32,527 bases of DNA from positions 1 through 32,527 of the forward strand of contig NZ_JAJAYI010000078.1 of the NCBI RefSeq assembly GCF_026786305.1, written 5' to 3'. Each line of letters begins with the position of its first letter. The first letter of the stretch is position 1. Position numbers and translations under genes: made by a program. The notes beneath the pieces were generated by a model. It was not told the DNA's origin, ran no database searches, and saw only the letters and a list, made by a program, of their open reading frames with translations. Source of the DNA: Cryobacterium sp. (lineage in GTDB: Bacteria; Actinomycetota; Actinomycetes; Actinomycetales; Microbacteriaceae). Below, piece after piece: positions 24,095-32,527 of the stretch.

Positions 24095-24784
24095 CTACTC
24101 GCGCAGGTCGGCCGGAATCGTCGGCAGAACGCGTGCGGCCGCACGGCGCTCCTTGAGCGTCGTGCGGGCGGCCTTGGCCAGTTCGGTGAGAATCGGGATT
24201 CCCGACAGTAGAATGATGCCGATGATGAAGTATTCGGAGTACGCCGCGACGAAGGCGAACTGGCCGAGGAAGAATCCGACGAGGGTGAGGCCGACGCCCC
24301 AGGCGAAGGCTCCGATGGCGTTGTAGGTCACGAAGCTGCGGTACCGCATTTTGCCGACCCCGGCAGCGACCGGCACGAAGGCCCGAAAGACCGGCAGAAA
24401 ACGGGCCAGGATGATGGACTTACCGCCGTGCTTGGCGAAAAAGGCGTTGGTGCGCTCGACGTTTTTCGGATTGAAGAAACGGTTTTTCTCCCGAGAGAAC
24501 ACCGCGGGGCCAGCTTTTCGACCGATGACGTAGGCGAGCTGGTCGCCGGCGAAGGCAGCCGCGAAGACGACCAGGCAGGTCATCCAGATCGGCAGCGGAA
24601 CGACTCCGGTCGCGGTCAGCAGGCCAACGGTGAACAGCAGTGAATCACCCGGTAGGAACGACAGCACAATAAAACCGGTCTCGATGAAGACAACCGCGGC
24701 GACGCCAAGCAGCACGAACGATCCAAACGAGTGGATCAGCCAGTCAGAGTCGAGAAAATCGATTCCGAGCAGGGTGGGCAGCAT
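24095..24784 (-). CDS. DedA family membrane protein
   Basis: A 229-residue DedA/SNARE-associated-type membrane protein. This family flips undecaprenyl phosphate or phospholipids across the membrane. It shows FIETGFIVLSFLPGDSLLF (E and G of the family motif), GDQLAYVIGRKAG, the conserved F-x-x-R-x-x-P motif ARFLPVFRAFVPVAAGVGKM and the last conserved block AIGAFAWGVGLTLVGFFLG. The ATG at 24784 has GGAAGGA six bases upstream. Two further ATGs upstream in frame (24820, 24826) lack any ribosome-binding site. It ends 28 bases from the convergent dehydrogenase. Confidence 0.93.
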   Translation of the reverse strand: MLPTLLGIDFLDSDWLIHSFGSFVLLGVAAVVFIETGFIVLSFLPGDSLLFTVGLLTATGVVPLPIWMTCLVVFAAAFAGDQLAYVIGRKAGPAVFSREKNRFFNPKNVERTNAFFAKHGGKSIILARFLPVFRAFVPVAAGVGKMRYRSFVTYNAIGAFAWGVGLTLVGFFLGQFAFVAAYSEYFIIGIILLSGIPILTELAKAARTTLKERRAAARVLPTIPADLRE

Positions 24785-24848
24785 GAAGAATCCTTCCAAC
24801 GGGGTGAGCGCGCGCGGCATGGCCATGCCGACGACAAGCGCAGATCCC

Positions 24849-24854
24849 AGACTA
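24849..24854 (-). promoter_or_regulatory. -10 box of dedA
   Basis: On the minus strand TAGTCT lies 64 bases upstream of the dedA ATG, giving a short leader with the GGAAGGA site. It is the same hexamer as in the opposite promoter at 24995-25000. No TTG-type -35 box is visible. Confidence 0.4.
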
Positions 24855-24971
24855 CGTGACGCCATGCTGGAAAAACGCGCGGTGTCGCCCTCCAGCCCCG
24901 ACCCTCCAGCCCCGACCCTGCGGCTTCGAGACGCCAACGTTGGCCAAGCGGATGCCATCCCGGAAAAAACC

Positions 24972-25000
24972 TTGCGTTCTGCCCCCCTTTCGCATAGTCT
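24972..25000 (+). promoter_or_regulatory. Sigma-70-type promoter upstream of a small ORF
   Basis: TTGCGT (24972-24977), a 17-base spacer and TAGTCT (24995-25000) make the most complete promoter in the window. The transcript would start near 25007. It points to the 34-codon ORF at 25064 and to the repeat tract and ABC exporter beyond. Confidence 0.55.
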
Positions 25001-25063
25001 GAAAGGCTGCCTGATCCGGGGGGGCATGAGACACATATTCCTTGAGGCGCCCAGGAGGCAGAC

Positions 25064-25168
25064 ATGACAAAGACAGCACCGATCACGCTCGCGACCATTG
25101 CGAACGACGGCGTTCACTTTGGCGCGTTTGCCCCGTTCTTCGCTGCCGCTGGGAGCTTCCCCGTCTAG
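25064..25168 (+). CDS. Small ORF of 34 codons with strong RBS, unknown
   Basis: A 34-codon frame (MTKTAPITLATIANDGVHFG, then AFAPFFAAAGSFPV) with AGGAGG five bases before the ATG, about 57 bases behind a well-spaced promoter. I recognise no family. It may be a true small protein, a leader peptide for the downstream exporter operon, or the intact 5' end of a gene whose body was lost. The expression signals are better than for most full-size genes here. The sequence from its stop to 25251 shows nothing else. Confidence 0.4.
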   Translation: MTKTAPITLATIANDGVHFGAFAPFFAAAGSFPV

Positions 25169-25251
25169 CTCTTTCGTCGCTCGTCCGGTCAGGCGCTCAG
25201 CACTCGTGCCGCGACCTGGGTGACGTGGCCCGGGAGTATCCGCCCGCAATG

Positions 25252-25407
25252 CCGTACTGCCCAGCCGTACTGCCCAGCCGTACTGCCCAGCCGTACTGCG
25301 CCGCCGTACTGCCCAGCCGTACTGCGCCGCCGTACTGCCCAGCCGTACTGCGCCGCCGTACTGCGCCGCCGTACTGCCCAGCCGTACTGCGCCGCCGTAC
25401 TGCGCCG
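25252..25407. repeat. 13-bp minisatellite, 12 copies of two types
   Basis: Twelve perfect-length units start with CCGTACTGC and end either in CCAG (type A) or GCCG (type B). The order is A A A B A B A B B A B B over exactly 156 bases. A further broken unit (CCGTAAC) follows at 25409. No stop codon occurs in any of the six frames through the array. It lies 147 bases upstream of the ABC exporter operon. From 25410 to the exporter start I see no gene. Confidence 0.95.
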
Positions 25408-25554
25408 GCCGTAACACCAAGCGCGGCACGTTCTCGTCAGCGTTGCCAGCTCGTCGCTCGCACGTTCCCCACCGCCCACCTCGTTTGGTATCGGCGACCA
25501 TAGACATCCGCCGTAACCCTGCACCCCGGGGCGCGGCCGCAGCACAATCAGGAC

Positions 25555-27423
25555 ATGACCATGACCACGAACACACCACCGGCACCGCCGCCCCCCACGA
25601 ACGACGCGGCAGCACGCAACAATACCTTTCGCAGCCTGCAGCGGCTCTACCCCTATGCCAAACCGGCCCTGCCTCGTATCTATCTCGGCATGGTGGCCGC
25701 GCTTCTCGCCGGATTCGTGGCCCTGGCCATTCCGCAGGTGCTGGCCTGGCTCGTTGACGGCCCGCTGCGCACCGCGGGGAACGGCGACAGCGCCTCGCAG
25801 ATCTGGCCGGCCGTGTGGGTGGTCCTCGGGCTCGGTGTGCTCGAAGCGATCATGATCGCCCTGCGTCGCTGGTTCGTGCTGATCCCTGGCACCCACATTG
25901 AGGCGCGCATGCGCAACCACCTCTATGCCCGGCTGCAGGACCTGCCGGTGAGCTTTCACGACCGCTGGCCGAGCGGTCAGCTGCTCTCGCGCGCTGTCAG
26001 CGACCTCAACCTTATTCGCCGCTGGGTGTCCTTCGGGCTCGTGCTGCTCGTCGTCAACTTTCTCACCATCGTCGCCGGCGTCGCCATTTTGCTCTGGATG
26101 AACTGGCTGCTCGGCGTGATTTTCGTGGTCTGCTCAATACCGATCTGGATCTACGGCTACGTCTTCGAGGAGAAGTACTCGGTGATCGCCCGGCGCAGCC
26201 AAGACCAGGCCGGCGACCTCGCGACCGCCGTCGAGGAGTCGGTGCACGGCATTCGCGTGCTCAAGGCCTTTGGACGCGGGTCGTTCGCGCTCAAGAACTT
26301 CGCCTCGCAGGCGGAAAGCCTGCGCGGCACCGAGATCGAGAAGGCACGCGCCATAGCCGGCATCTGGCTCTGGCTGCTGCTCGTGCCCGATGTCGCGTTC
26401 GCGCTCTGCCTCATGGTCGGTGTCTGGCTCACCAGCCAGGGCGACCTCAGCGGCGGCGAGCTGTTGGCGTTCTTCGCGACCGCGACCGTGTTGCGGTTTC
26501 CGGTGGAATCAATCGGGTTTTTGTTGTCGATGACCTTCGACGCGCGTACCGCGACGGACCGGTTCTTTGACATTCTCGACACCCCGAACGAGATCACCGA
26601 CCCCGCGGACCCGGCCACGCTCGCCGCACCGCTCGGCCGGCTCGCGTTCAACAACGTGCACTTTCGCTACCCGGACTCGCCGGAGCGCTTTCCCGACCTG
26701 CTCAACGGCATCGACCTCGTTCTCGAACCGGGGGAGACCATGGCGCTGGTTGGCCTCACCGGCTCGGGCAAGTCCACGCTCACGGCGCTCACGACCCGCC
26801 TCTATGACGTCACCGCTGGCGCCGTGACGCTCGACGGTGTCGACGTGCGTGCGCTCAGTCGCGAGGAGCTGCGTAGCCACCTCGCGATGGCATTCGAGGA
26901 TGCAACGCTGTTCTCGGCATCCGTTCGTGACAACGTGCTGCTGGGTCGCGCCGAATTTGCCGGCAGTAGCCCCGCAGCGGATGCCGTGCTCGCGCAGGCC
27001 CTGCAGATCGCGCAGGCCGGTTTTGTGAACGACCTGCCACTCGGCGTCGACACCCTCGTCGGCGAGGAAGGCATGAGCCTCTCCGGTGGGCAGCGGCAGC
27101 GACTCGCGCTCGCCCGCGCGGTCGCGGCCCGGCCATCCGTGCTCATTCTCGACGATCCGCTGTCGGCGCTCGACGTGAACACCGAATCGCTCGTGGAGAA
27201 CGCGCTGCGCGAGGTACTCGTCGACACCACCGCGCTCATCGTGGCGCACCGCCCATCAACGGTCATGCTCGCCGACCGGGTGGCGCTGCTCGAAGACGGC
27301 CGCATCACCGCCGTCGGCACACACTCCGAGCTGCTACGCACCAGCCCGCACTACACCTTCGTCATCTCCAGCCTGGAAGACGAAGAACGCAGAGAGTCGA
27401 ACCGAGCGGAGGAAGCGCTGTGA
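25555..27423 (+). CDS. ABC exporter subunit, degenerate-site half
   Basis: A 622-residue half-transporter: six-helix exporter membrane domain (about 40-330) and an ATPase domain (about 365-600). Walker A is GLTGSGKST (about 400-408), the signature is the canonical LSGGQRQR and the switch His is in IVAHRPSTV. Walker B reads [11 protein letters not shown], with Asp in place of the catalytic Glu, and the Q-loop glutamine is replaced (AFEDATLFS). Together this marks the subunit that holds the non-hydrolysing site of a heterodimeric exporter (TM287/288 or BmrCD type). The substrate cannot be read. Its stop overlaps the GTG start of the partner gene. The ATG at 25555 is followed by a second ATG two codons on. 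Confidence 0.93.
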   Translation: MTMTTNTPPAPPPPTNDAAARNNTFRSLQRLYPYAKPALPRIYLGMVAALLAGFVALAIPQVLAWLVDGPLRTAGNGDSASQIWPAVWVVLGLGVLEAIMIALRRWFVLIPGTHIEARMRNHLYARLQDLPVSFHDRWPSGQLLSRAVSDLNLIRRWVSFGLVLLVVNFLTIVAGVAILLWMNWLLGVIFVVCSIPIWIYGYVFEEKYSVIARRSQDQAGDLATAVEESVHGIRVLKAFGRGSFALKNFASQAESLRGTEIEKARAIAGIWLWLLLVPDVAFALCLMVGVWLTSQGDLSGGELLAFFATATVLRFPVESIGFLLSMTFDARTATDRFFDILDTPNEITDPADPATLAAPLGRLAFNNVHFRYPDSPERFPDLLNGIDLVLEPGETMALVGLTGSGKSTLTALTTRLYDVTAGAVTLDGVDVRALSREELRSHLAMAFEDATLFSASVRDNVLLGRAEFAGSSPAADAVLAQALQIAQAGFVNDLPLGVDTLVGEEGMSLSGGQRQRLALARAVAARPSVLILDDPLSALDVNTESLVENALREVLVDTTALIVAHRPSTVMLADRVALLEDGRITAVGTHSELLRTSPHYTFVISSLEDEERRESNRAEEAL

Positions 27424-29243
27424 GCGTCACCGCCAATTCAAGCGTCAATGGAGTAGAGGGCGAAGAACGCCACGACTTCACCAAGGCCGAAAGTAAGCAG
27501 ATCCGAGCCCGTTCCCTGCGACTGCTCGGCTCGCTGTTGCTGCCGGTGCGCGGCAAGGTCGTGCTCGCCATGCTCCTGGTGCTCGTCTCGACCGCCGCCC
27601 AGGTGGCCGGCCCCGCGCTCATCGCCTTCGGCATCGACCGCGGTTTACCCGCGCTGCTTCAACAAGACTGGATGCCGCTCGCGACGACCGGCGGGATCTA
27701 CCTCGTCGCCGGGGTGCTCGGCGCGCTGCTCATCGCCTGGTACACCGTGTTGAGCGCCCGGGTGAGCCAGGCCGTGCTGATCGACCTGCGCAAGCGGGTG
27801 TTCCTGCACACGCAAAAGCTCAGCCTCGAATTTCACGAGTCGTACACCTCGGGGCGCATCATCTCGCGCCAGACCAGCGACCTCGATGCCATTCGAGAGC
27901 TGCTCGACTCCGGCATCAACCAGCTCGTGCAGGGCGTCCTCTATATGTCGTTCACCGCGATCGCCCTCGTGCTGTTCGACGGTACCAGCGGACTCGTGCT
28001 GTTTGGCGCGCTACTGCCGCTCGTTATCCTCACCCGCTGGTTTCAGATGCGCTCGCAACGCCTGTTTCGGCAGTCGCGGGTCGCGTCGGCGAGCCTGATC
28101 GTGCGCTTCGTCGAAACGATGACCGGCATTCGCGCCGTGAAGGCGTTCCGCACCGAAAAGCACAACGAGTCAGTCTTCGGCAAGCTCGTTGAAAATTACC
28201 GGCAGGTCAACGCGCGCGTCATTCAGCTGTTCGGCGTGTTCGACCCGGGTCTCGTGCTCATCGGCAACGTCACCGTCGCCGCCGTGCTGCTCGTCGGCGG
28301 GTTTCGGGTGGCCGACGGTCAGCTCGCCATCGGCGCGCTGCTCGCTACCCTGCTCTACACCCGCCGGTTCTTCGACCCGATGGAGGAGATGGCTATGTTC
28401 TACAACTCCTACCAGTCGGCCGCGGCGGCGCTCGAAAAGATCTCGGGCGTGCTCGAGGAACGCCCCGGCGTGCCCGATCCGGTTGCCCCGGTCGACCTCT
28501 GGGAGGCGCGTGGTCGGGTCTGTTTCGATAACGTGCAGTTCGCCTACCAGGCCGATCGGGAGATTCTGCCGCACTTCGACCTCGATATTCCGGCCGGGCA
28601 GACCATCGCCCTGGTCGGGTCGACCGGAGCCGGCAAATCCACGCTCGCCAAGCTCATGAGCCGGTTCTACGACCCTACGGATGGCCGGGTACGGCTCGAC
28701 GACGTCGACCTGCGCGACCTGCACCCCAAGGACCTGCGGCGAGCGATCGTCATGGTGACCCAGGAGGCGTACCTGTTCAGCGGCTCGGTCGCCGAGAACA
28801 TCGCGCTCGGTAAACCGGATGCCTCGGCGCACGAGATTCGCGCCGCCGCGGCCGCTGTCGGTGCCCACGAGTTCATCGACAGCCTGCCCAACGGATATGA
28901 CACCGACGTTAACAAGCGTGGCGGACGGGTGTCGGCCGGACAGCGTCAGCTGATCTCGTTCGCGCGCGCTTTTCTCGCGAACCCGGCGGTGCTCATTCTC
29001 GATGAGGCCACGTCGTCGCTCGACATTCCGAGCGAACGGCTCGTGCAGGAAGCGCTGCAGACGCTGCTCGCCGATCGCACGGCCGTGATCATCGCGCACC
29101 GCCTGTCGACGGTGGCGATCGCTGACCGGGTACTCGTGATGGAACACGGCCGCATCGTGGAGGACGGAACCCCGAACGAGCTCATCTCGGGAACCGGCCG
29201 CTTTGCGACCATGCACGCCGCCTGGCGCGACTCCCTCGTGTAG
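27420..29243 (+). CDS. ABC exporter subunit, catalytic-site half
   Basis: A 607-residue half-transporter, partner of the preceding gene, with which it is translationally coupled (GTGA overlap). The membrane domain spans about residues 30-325. The ATPase domain has Walker [10 protein letters not shown] (about 400-408), Q-loop [10 protein letters not shown], Walker [12 protein letters not shown] with the catalytic Glu, and switch His in IIAHRLSTV. Its signature is VSAGQRQL instead of LSGGQ. So this subunit's Walker motifs pair with the partner's good signature to make the active site, and its weak signature completes the inactive site. Likely a drug, lipid or peptide exporter. Confidence 0.94.
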   Translation: MSVTANSSVNGVEGEERHDFTKAESKQIRARSLRLLGSLLLPVRGKVVLAMLLVLVSTAAQVAGPALIAFGIDRGLPALLQQDWMPLATTGGIYLVAGVLGALLIAWYTVLSARVSQAVLIDLRKRVFLHTQKLSLEFHESYTSGRIISRQTSDLDAIRELLDSGINQLVQGVLYMSFTAIALVLFDGTSGLVLFGALLPLVILTRWFQMRSQRLFRQSRVASASLIVRFVETMTGIRAVKAFRTEKHNESVFGKLVENYRQVNARVIQLFGVFDPGLVLIGNVTVAAVLLVGGFRVADGQLAIGALLATLLYTRRFFDPMEEMAMFYNSYQSAAAALEKISGVLEERPGVPDPVAPVDLWEARGRVCFDNVQFAYQADREILPHFDLDIPAGQTIALVGSTGAGKSTLAKLMSRFYDPTDGRVRLDDVDLRDLHPKDLRRAIVMVTQEAYLFSGSVAENIALGKPDASAHEIRAAAAAVGAHEFIDSLPNGYDTDVNKRGGRVSAGQRQLISFARAFLANPAVLILDEATSSLDIPSERLVQEALQTLLADRTAVIIAHRLSTVAIADRVLVMEHGRIVEDGTPNELISGTGRFATMHAAWRDSLV

Positions 29244-29421
29244 CAGACCTTGAGGGCTGGTCGGCCAGGTGTCGATGCGACGTGGACCCAGCCGCCGGGT
29301 CAACCACGGTATTCAAGCGCACAGCGGGACTTTGGTCACTGGTGCGATGCGGGGAGGCGCGGGATGCTGCAGCCGGACTTTTCGTCCTTCGGCATTCGGG
29401 CATCAGAAAGGCTGCCAGACG

Positions 29422-29780
29422 ATGAGCAGTATGACGCCTCTCCAACAGACCCCGCCCGGCTCGACCCCTTCCGCAGCACTCCTCCCCGCTCACCACCGCG
29501 TGCGCGGTCCGGGGCGCAGCCGGGACCGATCATCATGGTCATTTTCGGGCACGATGCCGGGACTGGTCGGCGCCGGCACTGAGGAGATTATCCGGAAGCC
29601 CGAAGCGGGCGTGCACACCGATCTGCTCGGACCGGTTGCCGTGGAACTTCTCGTGTCTGGTGGCATCCTCGTTCTGCGGGTGTGCTCGTCGGCGTCGTAG
29701 CCATCGGCCTCGTGCTGCTCACGGTGCTCGTACGCGGCTGTCGACCGGGGCCTCCCCGTGGCGGGGCAACAGAGGAATAG
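29422..29780 (+). pseudogene. Possible frameshifted small membrane protein
   Basis: An ATG at 29422, behind a weak AAAGG, opens a frame (SSMTPLQQTPPGSTP...) that stops at 29700 just after VELLVSGGILVLR. In another frame the bases immediately after continue with a clean helix and a basic end (VLVGVVAIGLVLLTVLVRG, then CRPGPPRGGATEE) up to TAG at 29778-29780. Joined by a one-base shift near 29680, the two give one protein of about 118 residues with a C-terminal membrane helix. I know no homologue. The rest of this 612-base gap (29244-29855) holds a small hairpin CGTCGG-agccg-CCGACG (29785-29801) and the repeat at 29813. Confidence 0.3.
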
Positions 29781-29812
29781 GTAACGTCGGAGCCGCCGAC
29801 GGCGTCTCGCCG

Positions 29813-29876
29813 CTGAGCCTGCTGCGTCTCTGAGCCTGCTGAATTTCTGAGCCGGCTACTTTTCTGAGCCGGCGGT
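29813..29876. repeat. 17-bp tandem repeat over the malG stop codon
   Basis: Four consecutive units begin CTGAGCC(T/G)GC at 29813, 29830, 29847 and 29864, the last one partial and inside malG. The malG stop (29856-29858) lies in the third unit. The units differ in their last six bases, so this is an old, diverged tandem duplication. Confidence 0.8.
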
Positions 29877-30767
29877 GAGGCCGCCGACGATGTACTTCTG
29901 CAGGTAGAGGAACAGGGCCATGACCGGGAGTGCCGCGAGCACGGCACCAGCCGAGAACGCACTCCAGTCGGCGTAGTTCGGGTTGGAGACGAGCCGGTAC
30001 AGGCCCACGGCGAGGGTCTGCTTCTCGGGGTCGACGAGCAACACGCTCGCCACCACGAAGTCATTCGTCGTGGCAATGAATGACAGCAGCGCGACGACGG
30101 CGAGAATCGGAGCAACCAGGCGCAGGATGATCGTGAAGAAGATGCGCGCGTGGCTCGCACCGTCAATCTTCGCCGCCTCGTCGATGGACGCCGGGATGGT
30201 GTTGAAGAACCCGTACATGAGGTACGTGTTCACCCCGAGTGCTCCGCCCAGGTAGACCATGATCAGCCCGATCTGGGTGTTCAGGCCGATTGCCGGAAAC
30301 AGGTCACCGATCGTGCTCATCACCAAAAAGATCGCGACGACGGCAAGCAGCTGCGGAAACATCTGCACGAGCACCAGCACGAGTAGCCCGGTGCGCCGGC
30401 CGGTGAATCGCATTCGCGAAAAGGAATACGCCGCGAGGGCGCCGAGAAAGACCGTGCAGATCGACGTGATTCCGGCGATCATGAGCGTGTTGGCGAACCA
30501 GGTGCCGAACGGTATCTCCGGGTTCGTCAGAATGCGTGCGTAGGCGTCGAATCCGACCTCCCGGAACAGGGCGTTCGAGCCGGTCAATGTGCCGCGCGGG
30601 TTGAGCGACGCCGAAAGCACGTAGAGCAGCGGGAAACCCGAGAACACGACCATGACCAGGCCCACGGCGTGGCGCCATCCGGTTGCCGTGAACCAACGCT
30701 TCACCGTGACCGGGCGCTGTGCGGAGCTGACCTTACGGTCAGCACTTTTGAGAGTGGCGGATGCCAT
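29856..30767 (-). CDS. malG: Maltose-type ABC importer permease (MalG-like)
   Basis: A 303-residue permease of the carbohydrate (CUT1) family with six helices. The N-terminus (about 1-30) is cytoplasmic. Helix 1 covers HAVGLVMVVFSGFPLLYVLSA, and the EAA loop that docks on the ATPase is IPASIDEAAKIDGASHARIF (191-210). The end TLAVGLYRLVSNPNYADWSAFSAGAV is typical of MalG of maltose/maltodextrin systems. Its ATG overlaps the malF stop by one base (TGATG). The last residues GLTAGSEK come from a 17-bp repeat. No ATPase gene is in view; actinobacteria often use a shared MsiK-type ATPase encoded elsewhere. Confidence 0.92.
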   Translation of the reverse strand: MASATLKSADRKVSSAQRPVTVKRWFTATGWRHAVGLVMVVFSGFPLLYVLSASLNPRGTLTGSNALFREVGFDAYARILTNPEIPFGTWFANTLMIAGITSICTVFLGALAAYSFSRMRFTGRRTGLLVLVLVQMFPQLLAVVAIFLVMSTIGDLFPAIGLNTQIGLIMVYLGGALGVNTYLMYGFFNTIPASIDEAAKIDGASHARIFFTIILRLVAPILAVVALLSFIATTNDFVVASVLLVDPEKQTLAVGLYRLVSNPNYADWSAFSAGAVLAALPVMALFLYLQKYIVGGLTAGSEK

Positions 30768-32377
30768 CAGTTCAGCTCCTCGAGCGCCTTGGTTTTTCGA
30801 AAGCTGACGATCGAAATGATCGCCACCAGAATGAAGATGATGATCGAAAACGCACTCGCGAGCCCGTAGTCACGGGCCTGTCCGGTGAACGCCACCTTGT
30901 AGACCATCGAGATCAGAATGTCGGTCGCGCCAACGTTGACGTCGGCCGCGGCGTCACGCGGGCCACCGCCGGTGAGCATGTAGATCAGGTTGAAGTTGTT
31001 AAAGTTGAACGCGAACGAAGCGATCAGCAGGGGAGCGACCGACACGAGCAGCAGCGGCAGCTTGATCAGCCGGAACACCGCCCAGGGCCGCGCGCCATCA
31101 ACGGTCGCGGCCTCCTCCAGCTCCTTCGGGATCGACTGCAGCGCCCCCGTGCAGACCAGGAACATATAGGGAAAGCCGAGCCAGAGGTTCACGAGGAGGA
31201 TGCTGAACTTGGCCAGCCACTCGTTGGTGAGCCAGGGTATCTGGGCACCGCCGAGCAGCACCTGGTTGACGAAGCCGAAGCTTTCGCTGAGCATGCCAGC
31301 CCAGACCAGTGCCGAGAGAAATGCCGGAAAGGCGTAGGGCAGAATCATGGCGACGCGGTAGAACTTACGGCCTTTCATGCGCATGTCGTTGAAGACGATG
31401 GCGAGGAACAGCCCCAGAAAGAAGGTGGAGGCAACGGAGAGGGCCGCGAAGACGATGGTCCACACCGTCACGTTGATCAGTGGGGTGCGGATGCCTTCCT
31501 CAGTGAAGGCGCGAGCGAAGTTGTCAAATCCAACGTTGATGCGCCAACCCGGGAGCATCTCCTCGCCGGAGTCGGAGACGAAAGCACCCTCCCCGGTGTC
31601 GGTGTAGACCGCACCGGTGTCGGCATCCGTCATGGTGTCGGCCCGCTCGTCGTAGACGAGCGATGAGAGGTAGACGTAGGCGCTACTGCCGTCGGGGGTG
31701 CGCAGGGCACCGTCGTTGGGATCGGCGGATAGGGGTACGGCCAGCGCCGTGATCTCGCCGGTGCGAGCGAGGATGTCCTGGAAGCTCAGGGTGGTGTAGC
31801 CGGTGAGGGCGACGGCTTCGCCCGCCTCGATCGTGGCACCCGTGACCGGGGCCAACGGGTTGTCGCTGTTACCGACACTGATTGTGCCATCAGGATCGGT
31901 GACCAAGAAATTGAGTGTGCCGAGTTGATCGAGCACGGTCACCGCGTAGGTCGGCGAGTCGGGTACGCGGTCCTGGGCCGAGCTCATCAGTGCGGACACC
32001 GCCTGCGCCTTGTCACTGTTGTGGCCGGTGCTGTAGTTGGTGAAGCCGATGTAGGCGGTGTAGCCGATCACGAAGATCTGAAAGACGATGAGAAAGAGCA
32101 CGCCGGGCGCGAGGTACTTGGCCGGAAGCTTGCCCGGGGTGAAGTAGATCCAGTTCACGAGCAGCGTGACCGCGGCGACGAGCACCAGAATGATCCACTG
32201 TTCCTTGATGAACAACATGAAGATGGCGTAGACGGCGACGGCGTCGACGATACCGAGCAGTGCAATCTTGATCAGGATTGCCCGGAGACCGCCCGAGGCA
32301 CGCTCGGCAATCATCGCCGCCTGATGCTGGCGTTTCGTGGGCTTTGTGGTGCTGACGTCGTTGTCGGTGGTGCGCAT
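30767..32377 (-). CDS. malF: Maltose-type ABC importer permease (MalF-like)
   Basis: A 536-residue permease, long for the family because it keeps both extra N-terminal helices (LGIVDAVAVYAIFML, IILVLVAAVTLLVNW) and a large extracellular loop between helices 3 and 4 (about residues 120-290), the P2 loop that contacts the binding protein in MalF. The EAA loop is ELEEAATVDGA (about 419-429), and NFNLIYMLTGGGP near the end is a MalF hallmark. The ATG at 32377 (MRTTDNDVS) has GAAGAGAG upstream. The frame is open 23 codons further. It follows the binding-protein gene after 96 bases containing a strong hairpin. Substrate is probably maltose or maltodextrin, inferred from the loop and order malE-malF-malG. 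Confidence 0.92.
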   Translation of the reverse strand: MRTTDNDVSTTKPTKRQHQAAMIAERASGGLRAILIKIALLGIVDAVAVYAIFMLFIKEQWIILVLVAAVTLLVNWIYFTPGKLPAKYLAPGVLFLIVFQIFVIGYTAYIGFTNYSTGHNSDKAQAVSALMSSAQDRVPDSPTYAVTVLDQLGTLNFLVTDPDGTISVGNSDNPLAPVTGATIEAGEAVALTGYTTLSFQDILARTGEITALAVPLSADPNDGALRTPDGSSAYVYLSSLVYDERADTMTDADTGAVYTDTGEGAFVSDSGEEMLPGWRINVGFDNFARAFTEEGIRTPLINVTVWTIVFAALSVASTFFLGLFLAIVFNDMRMKGRKFYRVAMILPYAFPAFLSALVWAGMLSESFGFVNQVLLGGAQIPWLTNEWLAKFSILLVNLWLGFPYMFLVCTGALQSIPKELEEAATVDGARPWAVFRLIKLPLLLVSVAPLLIASFAFNFNNFNLIYMLTGGGPRDAAADVNVGATDILISMVYKVAFTGQARDYGLASAFSIIIFILVAIISIVSFRKTKALEELN

Positions 32378-32411
32378 GGCCTGGCTCTCTTCGTGGTCCA
32401 AGGGTCGTATC

Positions 32412-32452
32412 ACGGCCGTGGCCCGATGCCAAAGCATACGGACCACGGCCGT
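32412..32452 (-). promoter_or_regulatory. Hairpin between malE and malF
   Basis: Arms ACGGCCGTGG and CCACGGCCGT (10 bp, perfect) enclose a second stem, CCGTATGC/GCATCGG with one bulge, around a TTTG loop. It lies between the malE stop and the malF ribosome-binding site, without a T tract. As with the repeat elements between E. coli malE and malF, it could protect the malE message or partly stop transcription so that more binding protein than permease is made. Confidence 0.65.
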
Positions 32453-32473
32453 CCTGCAGACGTGCGGGAGCCG

Positions 32474-32527
32474 TTAGCCGATGGCGCCCATAAAGTCAGC
32501 GGTTAGCTTATTCCAGGTCGTAGTCGG
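32474..32527 (-). CDS. C-terminal end of an ABC sugar-binding protein (partial)
   Basis: The last 17 codons of a minus-strand gene cut by the window edge read PTTTWNKLTADFMGAIG then TAA. The composition and position directly before malF-malG fit the end of a MalE-type substrate-binding lipoprotein. Too little is present to identify it by itself, so the call rests on the neighbours. Confidence 0.6.
   Translation of the reverse strand, partial: PTTTWNKLTADFMGAIG

Noticed and set aside
25252..25407. CRISPR array
   Set aside because: Units are contiguous 13-bp repeats with no spacers, and there are no cas genes nearby.
25189..25959. Long minus-strand frames through the 13-bp array encoding STAAQYGWAVRR-type repeats
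   Set aside because: The array has no stop codon in any frame, so long frames there are expected without being genes. No start signals and no family support.

Overview
The window looks like a high-GC actinobacterial chromosome segment, most likely from the family Microbacteriaceae. This is inferred from codon use, many GTG starts, TAGNCT-type -10 boxes sitting directly on start codons, and the gene order pcrA / sucC-sucD / DUF6350 / purN-purH. That order matches the uvrD1-sucCD-Rv0955-purNH region of Mycobacterium tuberculosis. The first ~150 bases are G/C homopolymer runs and look like a contig-end artefact.

Layout. (a) 250-2600: a HigB/HigA toxin-antitoxin pair, an MFS exporter whose 3' end runs through an 11-bp tandem repeat, and a 50-residue single-helix membrane protein. 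(b) 2620-7450: a Bax inhibitor-1/YccA-like membrane protein with a clear terminator, then a glycerophosphodiester phosphodiesterase and the helicase PcrA/UvrD. (c) 7450-15900: an accessory block between pcrA and sucC. It holds a FUSC-like remnant, a three-gene flavin electron-transfer cluster (ferric-reductase-like flavocytochrome, FMN-binding protein, ApbE flavin transferase), a truncated marR, a Phd-VapC toxin-antitoxin pair, a decayed DUF3054 copy, a secreted metallophosphoesterase with a PKD domain, an acidic hypothetical protein, an intact DUF3054 gene and a VIT1/CCC1-type transporter. (d) 15900-21740: the conserved core, sucCD, a DUF6350 membrane protein and purNH. (e) 21750-25200: a LysR remnant, an SCO6745-family protein, a Leu/Val/Glu-type amino-acid dehydrogenase, a convergent DedA protein and a 34-codon ORF behind a good promoter. 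(f) 25250-29250: a two-type 13-bp minisatellite upstream of a translationally coupled heterodimeric ABC exporter. (g) 29250-32527: a decayed ORF and a maltose-type ABC importer on the minus strand (end of malE, then malF and malG).

Regulation that can be read directly: several genes (MFS, gdpD, pcrA, DUF6350, DUF3054, purN) have a TANNNT box 6-10 bases before the start codon, as expected for leaderless transcripts. Others (metallophosphoesterase, SCO6745, dedA, dehydrogenase) have a good Shine-Dalgarno. Hairpins are seen after the YccA gene, pcrA and sucD, and between malE and malF.

I see no CRISPR array, transposase, integrase, tRNA or rRNA. The least ordinary structures are the repeats that keep reading frames open, the duplicated DUF3054 end flanking a two-gene cargo, the flavinylation cluster, and several small genes and gene remnants that routine annotation could miss.
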